A stretch of 62,059 bases of DNA from Lewinellaceae bacterium (GTDB lineage Bacteria > Bacteroidota > Bacteroidia > Chitinophagales > Saprospiraceae). Position 1 is the stretch's first letter. Every line of letters begins with the position of its first letter. The notes under the pieces are model-generated. The model had not been told where the DNA came from and made no database searches. It was given only the letters and a program-made list of their open reading frames with translations. Location: positions 1-62,059 of the forward strand of contig JADJYW010000011.1 of NCBI GenBank assembly GCA_016719605.1. Reading direction: 5' to 3'. Both the position numbers and the translations under genes were made by a program. Shown piece by piece: positions 57,555 through 62,059 of this stretch.

Positions 57555-58013
57555 CTAAAAGAAAAAGGAGTAGTTGATACTCGGCGTGGGGTTGATTTTT
57601 GTCTCATGCCCCTTCGCCACCAGCGCAATCGCGCCGAGCCGAAGGTTGATTCCTTTCCAAACCATCCAACGGAAACCCGCCTCCAAACCGAGGGCATTTT
57701 CTTTGTTGTAGTCCAAATTGATGCCACGCAAATAGGATGCGCCCGCATAAAATGAAGACGGGTTTTCCTTTTTGCCAACTGGTAAAAACCAGCCGGTCAG
57801 ACCAACTTTGATGAACTTAGTGGTAATACCCGATTCCAACGCGGTGATGTAATAACCGCCATGGATAGACACCTGGTTGTTCCGGTATTCCAGTCCGATG
57901 GATGGGTTACGAAAGCCGTTCACACTGATTTCGTTTTTTGAAAAGCGGCTTTGCGAGAAAGCTGACGTGCACAGGAATAACAGGACCATCGTGGCCAATT
58001 GATTGAATTTCAT
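57555..58013 (-). CDS. Small outer-membrane-like protein, 152 aa
   Basis: Signal peptide MKFNQLATMVLLFLCTSAFSQ followed by an 8-strand-like pattern (NPSIGLEYRNNQVSIHGGYYI, TKFIKVGLTGWFLPVG, SFYAGASYLRGINLDYN, LGLEAGFRWMVWKGINLRLG) and a terminal aromatic SINYSFFF. Intact. Shares an operon with the DUF4386-like gene and lies downstream of the Crp/Fnr regulator. Confidence 0.65.
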   Translation of the reverse strand: MKFNQLATMVLLFLCTSAFSQSRFSKNEISVNGFRNPSIGLEYRNNQVSIHGGYYITALESGITTKFIKVGLTGWFLPVGKKENPSSFYAGASYLRGINLDYNKENALGLEAGFRWMVWKGINLRLGAIALVAKGHETKINPTPSINYSFFF

Positions 58014-58120
58014 CTTATTATTGAATTAAATTGTGAAAAATGTTTGGAGAAGGCGGAGACCTGTGACCGGGCAGCGAAAAACTACTGCCCGACTTGCACT
58101 TCTTTGATTCGTTGACGATG

Positions 58121-58128
58121 CAAAGGTG
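58121..58128 (-). promoter_or_regulatory. -7 element CACCTTTG before the outer-membrane/DUF4386 operon
   Basis: One mismatch to TAnnTTTG, about 108 bp before the start of the 152-aa gene and 23 bp downstream (in transcription) of a perfect dyad. Confidence 0.3.
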
Positions 58129-58150
58129 AGGCAGGTAAAAACCAGGGATA

Positions 58151-58166
58151 CTGGACAAATGTCCAG
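58151..58166. promoter_or_regulatory. Perfect dyad CTGGACAAATGTCCAG, candidate operator
   Basis: Six-base arms CTGGAC/GTCCAG around AAAT. It overlaps the expected -33 region of the operon promoter and is next to a Crp/Fnr gene, so regulator binding is plausible. Confidence 0.4.
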
Positions 58167-58216
58167 AAATGGTTTTGGAGGCTGTTTGAGTCAATTATAT
58201 TTAGCCAAACAACCTG

Positions 58217-58380
58217 TTAAGGAACGGTGTCGAAATAAAGGTACAAATTTGGCGGCCTTGTTTTGCCGCTATTTTCGTTGTTCGTCAGTTGTTTAGGCGC
58301 CACTAAACGCCCTCCTCTCGCCTCAACAGCAACAAAAACAGCTCCCCAAATTTGTACCTTTATTCCAACACCGTTCCTAA
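58217..58380. mobile_element. MITE-like element, 164 bp, with about 35-bp terminal repeats
   Basis: TTAAGGAACGGTGTCG (58217) and its inverse ending CACCGTTCCTAA at 58380; about 33 of 36 bases per arm agree with one indel. Interior GC-rich and non-coding. The right arm overlaps the last codons and stop (58377-58379) of the Crp/Fnr gene. Confidence 0.75.
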
Positions 58381-58938
58381 CGGGCTTGTCCACGAATCCG
58401 ACTGAGATGTCGGGGTGTTACGCCGAGCATGGAGGCCAGGTATTGCAAGGGGATTTGTTGCAAAAGATGCGGCTCTTCCCGGAGCATCTTGCTACCGCTC
58501 CTCCCCACTAAGTACGATCAAATCATGGCGGCTGGCATCAATGCCGCAGACGGTGTGCTCCAAAAGAGCAATATAAAAATCTTTGAAACCGGGTACTTCA
58601 GCCACTAATTTTGGAGATTTGACCGGCTGATCAGACTGGAGTTTCCCGTCGGTCAAAGCGCGGATGTTTTCCTGCGATGGTTGTTGGCGTACAAAACTCA
58701 AAACCGAAGCAAGAAACGTATTTTCTATGCTGATGTAGGTGGTTTTTTCCGCACCGTCTAGCATGACATAATACTGAAACATCCCGCTTTCAACAAAGCC
58801 GATATACTTGGCAACCTTCCCCTCTTCGACAACAAAATCGTTCTTTTTAAACTCAACCAAAATGAACGATTCAAGAATTGTATCTAAGTGTTCTCCTTTA
58901 AAACCGATGGACTCGAAATGTTTTATTAATTTTTCCAT
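58377..58938 (-). CDS. Crp/Fnr-family transcriptional regulator (frameshifted)
   Basis: About 187 residues. Cyclic-nucleotide-binding-type sensor: MEKLIKHFESIGFKGEHLDT, FVVEEGKVAKYIGFVESGMFQYYV, then the C-terminal helix-turn-helix LREEPHLLQQIPLQYLASML, GVTPRHLSRIRGQ after a frame change near 58495. Bacteroidota members of this type often control neighbouring transport or membrane genes. It is the first gene of a minus-strand group with 57555 and 56861; the dyad at 58151 could be its target. Confidence 0.85.
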
Positions 58939-58999
58939 AGGAGCAGGTTGCCTGTTTTTTAAATAAAAGTGCCATAAATCAACTCAAAGGGGTTTTTAT

Positions 59000-60001
59000 A
59001 TTGCCGTAACGGCAAGTTGTTTTCAGATCGTCTAATGTAATACTACACTCCATGAAGGAGGGGATGCTGGCGGAACGCGGGTTGATATTGTAGCGAGCCG
59101 ATGGACGCCGAGTGGCCGTCCACAAGAATCGTTTGCCGTGCATAACCGATTTTCCCCATTGAAAAACCGAATACCTTTCCCGAGCTCCAGTAGGTCAGGT
59201 GCTGCTCGGCCCGGCGGACCAACGGCAAATCGGAAGGGCCGGTGAGCAGCATCCCGCACCGCCACCCCGCGCCGGGCGGCGTCGCTAGGTAGACGCGCAC
59301 CGCTGCCCGGCAACAAGCCAACGGCTACGATGACTAAGGACTACCGGGCGTTTAAATCCACCCTGTTCAACCCTGGTAAACCTCAGATTTTTCGGCGCAG
59401 CCAGTCGTTGCCGGACGAAAACGGACCACGGGTTTTTGAACGGCGTCTCAGGCAGGAATACCGGATTTATCCGTTTTGGGCTACGGTTTTCCAGTATTGG
59501 TGGCGGTAAACATCCTCGCACGGTCATCGAGGTGCCGCCAAGCGACCGTTCCTTCAATCAGAACGGCAAATCTAACCAGGCGGTTATCCCGGCGCTTCAC
59601 GGAACCTTGTAGCAATGGCAATGGTGCGCCCACAAGCGCGCGCCGGCGGTCAGCCACCACAACCAACACGGTTACGGGGTGCGTCCGCCCTTCCACTGCC
59701 TGATCAAATGATGTCGGGTTGAAAAACGGAAGCCCCGCCTACGTTCCGCAAATCTTACCTTTTAAAAGCGGCCAATAACTTATCGGAACCATACCCCGTC
59801 AAAGCCACAACCACACCTGTACGCGCCGCCGGGGCCGCGTTTCAACGCATCAGCCACCAGTCTCCGTATCATCCATCCGCCGCAAGTACAGACCTGCACA
59901 TACGACCTCCCGGGCCTCATCAGCAGATGAATGAGGTGAGAAAAATAATCCGAGACACTGTGGACGGCGGTGATCGGGTCGACCGGCAAATAAGTGTTCA
60001 T
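59000..60001 (-). pseudogene. Cardiolipin-synthase/PLD-like gene, heavily frameshifted
   Basis: Fragments on the minus strand in order: MNTYLPVDPITAVHSVSDYF, SYVQVC then RRLVADALKRG (like the first PLD half), KRRDNRLVRFAVLIEGTVAW near 59600 (like RRDHRKIVVIDG), then MLLTGPSDLPLVRRA and ARQTILVDGHSASIGSLQYQP near 59120 (like the second HKD block with GSxN). Each block sits in a different frame. Order and spacing fit cardiolipin synthase (about 330 codons here), though its two HKD motifs are imperfect. Assignment is moderate; intactness is doubtful. Confidence 0.4.
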
Positions 60002-60153
60002 GGTGGAGCAAGATTGAGCGGGTTTATATGGTTGAGCGGGTTGACCGCATCGGGGCCCAGGTAGTTGGGCGAAGATGCCGCGGGCATTCAGTATAAACAA
60101 ACCGCCCTACTTTGCGGGACATTAAATGTTCCAGATTCCTAATTGCACACACT

Positions 60154-60455
60154 ATGCGCACCTTATTCAGTTTACGCGACCATTGTACTGACAACGGCTG
60201 TTTTCATCACCGGCATTATTTTTACTTCAGGGCCAAAGCTTCGTGCAGATTGCGCACGGAACCGGGAAACAAGGCCTTCAAACGTATGCTGGAAATACTG
60301 GCGGGCGACTAAACCCGGTTGCAGAAAATCTGGTGCCCTGGGATCACGAAATGCCAGGAGTTGTTGTCGCTCAACCGGGTAAACGAGAAAAAACCTGGCT
60401 GGTTCCGCTTCCCGTTCGTCGGGCCAGAATTACGACAAGCTACCAGGAACCGTAG
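60154..60455 (+). CDS. Possible membrane-anchored protein, fragmentary
   Basis: Begins MRTLFS and, one frame over, reads VYATIVLTTAVFITGIIFT (a membrane helix or signal) and later NPVAENLVPWDHEMPGVVVA and KREKTWLVPLPV. The frames need at least two changes. No family recognised. Confidence 0.3.
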
Positions 60456-60836
60456 TGGCATACGTCCCAGCAGATGGGAAAATCCAGCGTCACGATAGCC
60501 ACGAGCGACCGCAGTTCATTATTGGAAAAAAGACAAGAAACCGAAATTTGGCTCAATAACTCCTTCGACCTGTTGTGGACGACGCCTGCTAGCGCCCGGT
60601 AAAGGTTGAAATTACTGGCCCGGCTGGAGCACCAATCGGACGAGGTAAACGCCACGCTTCTCACAATGCCGGCAGGTTGTCCTGAGCCTGAATACCGAAC
60701 ACTAAGCGGCCCCAACCCTCGTGCTATGACCCTCCTGCAGGAACTGGGGACCCCGAAGCGGAGAACATCGCCTCGCTGGCTCTGCGCGCCTGCACGTCTG
60801 ACACACCGGTGCCGATGGGAAAAAACTGCACGAGAC
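60456..60836. other. No gene identified
   Basis: Contains only short open frames that change often; codon signal is weak. Probably degraded or low-quality sequence. Confidence 0.4.
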
Positions 60837-61006
60837 GAGGCTGTCTCAAAGCATGGCTTTGACGAGTGATTTTTCAGACAGGATTTACAAGATTTCGGGA
60901 TAAGTAGGGCGACTATCAGCGTAAAATCCAATCCTTTTATCTGTCCAAAAAATGTAATTCGACTTTCAAACTGGCTCACGGTACGGACTTAGCTGAGACA
61001 GCTCCC
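60837..61006. mobile_element. MITE-like GAGGCTGTCTC element (copy 3)
   Basis: Same 170-bp size and ends as 24172-24350 (GAGGCTGTCTCAAAGCA at left, GCTGAGACAGCTCCC at right) and shared interior CAGACAGGATTTACA. More diverged than copy 1. Confidence 0.65.
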
Positions 61007-62059
61007 TGAATACCGAAAAGGAATGTCCTATAGTGTTGGAAAATACCACAAAACCCTGCTCTAAAAAACCCGTTAGCAGAATACTGGATACAAAATTTAG
61101 ACTTTACAATGTACCCAGAAAATCAAGTTTTTAAAATTAAAAGCTTGAGTTTTGCTTTTTAATTCCCAAAAAAACCTCAACTGTCCAAGTTCCCCACCGT
61201 CCCGCTACTTTTACACTCATAATTGATTGTTAAAACAACCAAACTATGAGAAAGTAGATTTGAACTTAATCTGCCAACCCACTGTTCGGCTTGCCATTTT
61301 TGAAAGGCAGCCCAGTCCTTGTTGCCCGGATCAGGGAACAAGGCTTTTTCCTATGGTGATCGGATGGAGTGGACTTTCCTACTCGCCAACCGGGTGCTGT
61401 TTGGGGACGATGCAACCCGGCGGGCAACCCGACGCGATGACTGAGTTAAAAATCAAACCGACCACGATGCTAAATATCGCGGGCCGGCAGTTTTGCACCT
61501 CACCAATCCGCGGGAACAAACTGCTCGGCGGGCAATCATCACCGCCTGTCTCGATTTGGTTTTTAATTTAGAAAACGGGCCGATGGGCGAACAGTTACCC
61601 TTAGTGCGGGAAGTCGTGAATTTGATGACGGCCAACGACCATTTCGAGCTGCTTGTTTTCCAACGTCAGCACACCACGATCCGGCGGGCAATGCCGGCTG
61701 CAGTGGCGAGTTATCCCTCGGCAATAACTACACGATAACCGTGGCATTCACCGGAAACGCGATGGGGGCAAATCATCGCGGCTCACGGTGTTCGGTGAGC
61801 ATGGGGATGATTGATACCATGAAAACGGAAATCGCCAACCCGGGGCGGGACGTTATTTTACGATTTACAAGCCCGGCTTTGGTTGTTGTGGAAGACGATC
61901 GTGTTCAGCTGCTGTAACGCGGATGCCACACTCGCATTGGCAGCCGGCGCGCCAACAACATACTGCAACGGCGATTCCACAACCCCTTATTGACCGGACT
62001 CAACGGAACGCCGCCTACAACCGCCTCTTTCGCGCAGCAAGCGCCACGGATACCTCCTA
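61007..62059. other. No gene identified, low-confidence sequence
   Basis: Several short frames, for example 61493-61738 (LENGPMGEQLPLVREVVNLM) and about 61800-61916 (GRDVILRFTSPALVVVEDDRVQLL), look like coding pieces but cannot be joined or named. A TACTTTTA string at 61206 resembles a -7 element. The window ends inside this region. Confidence 0.4.

Noticed and set aside
60606..60869. 87-residue open frame
   Set aside because: Runs into the MITE-like element at its end and has no recognisable motif; likely chance.

Overview
The window reads as a chromosomal contig from a high-GC member of the Bacteroidota, most like the Saprospiraceae/Lewinella-type lineages. Reasons: repeated -7 promoter elements of the TAnnTTTG type, a very large PKD-repeat protein ending in a CHU_C-like (type IX secretion) tail, a Porin_10-type barrel, a Bacteroidota-style LeuS, and many secreted or outer-membrane proteins. 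Gene content is mostly chromosomal housekeeping. Single-base indels break many otherwise well-conserved genes, most densely before about 8 kb and after about 55 kb, and G/C homopolymer tracts appear at 17.8-18.1 kb. This looks like an error-prone or low-coverage assembly more than true pseudogenisation, so most broken reading frames are annotated here as one gene.

Layout. 0-8 kb: DUF3298-type lipoprotein, cysteine desulfurase, Aat, GH29 fucosidase (minus strand), a small secreted protein, an orphan DNA methyltransferase, and DsbD. 8.2-12.9 kb: the accessory island, with a SIR2-like protein overlapping a STAND-type NTPase with a membrane anchor, then a PIN-type toxin-antitoxin cassette bracketed by a 58-bp duplication of the start of an FNT formate/nitrite channel gene. 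13-17.7 kb: a giant alpha-2-macroglobulin with an intact thioester motif and an embedded TonB-plug-like segment. 17.7-20.9 kb: repeat arrays, RlmF, short asparaginase, tiny membrane proteins and a nested inverted-repeat element. 21-31 kb: TopA, carbonic anhydrase, TrxB, LysM protein, PIF1-like helicase, MiaA, lipase, DUF5691. 31-41 kb: hypothetical protein and lipoprotein, the PKD/CHU_C protein, FabI, porin, a metalloprotease. 41.5-46.7 kb: a rod-shape operon mreB-mreC-mreD-mrdA with a sirtuin in the place where rodA often lies. 46.8-52.6 kb: catalytically dead M16 protein, DnaN, LeuS with a large nuclease-like insertion. 52.6-62 kb: coiled-coil protein, PepT, outer-membrane protein, Ppx/GppA, a Crp/Fnr regulator with its likely operon, a broken cardiolipin-synthase-like gene, and about 2 kb I cannot interpret.

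The most interesting parts are the SIR2-like/STAND pair (a possible NTPase-gated defence or cell-suicide module) with an adjoining toxin-antitoxin insertion, the LeuS insertion, and several families of short inverted-repeat elements that sit exactly at gene stop codons or inside coding sequence (one supplies the N-region of a porin signal peptide, one ends the Crp/Fnr gene).
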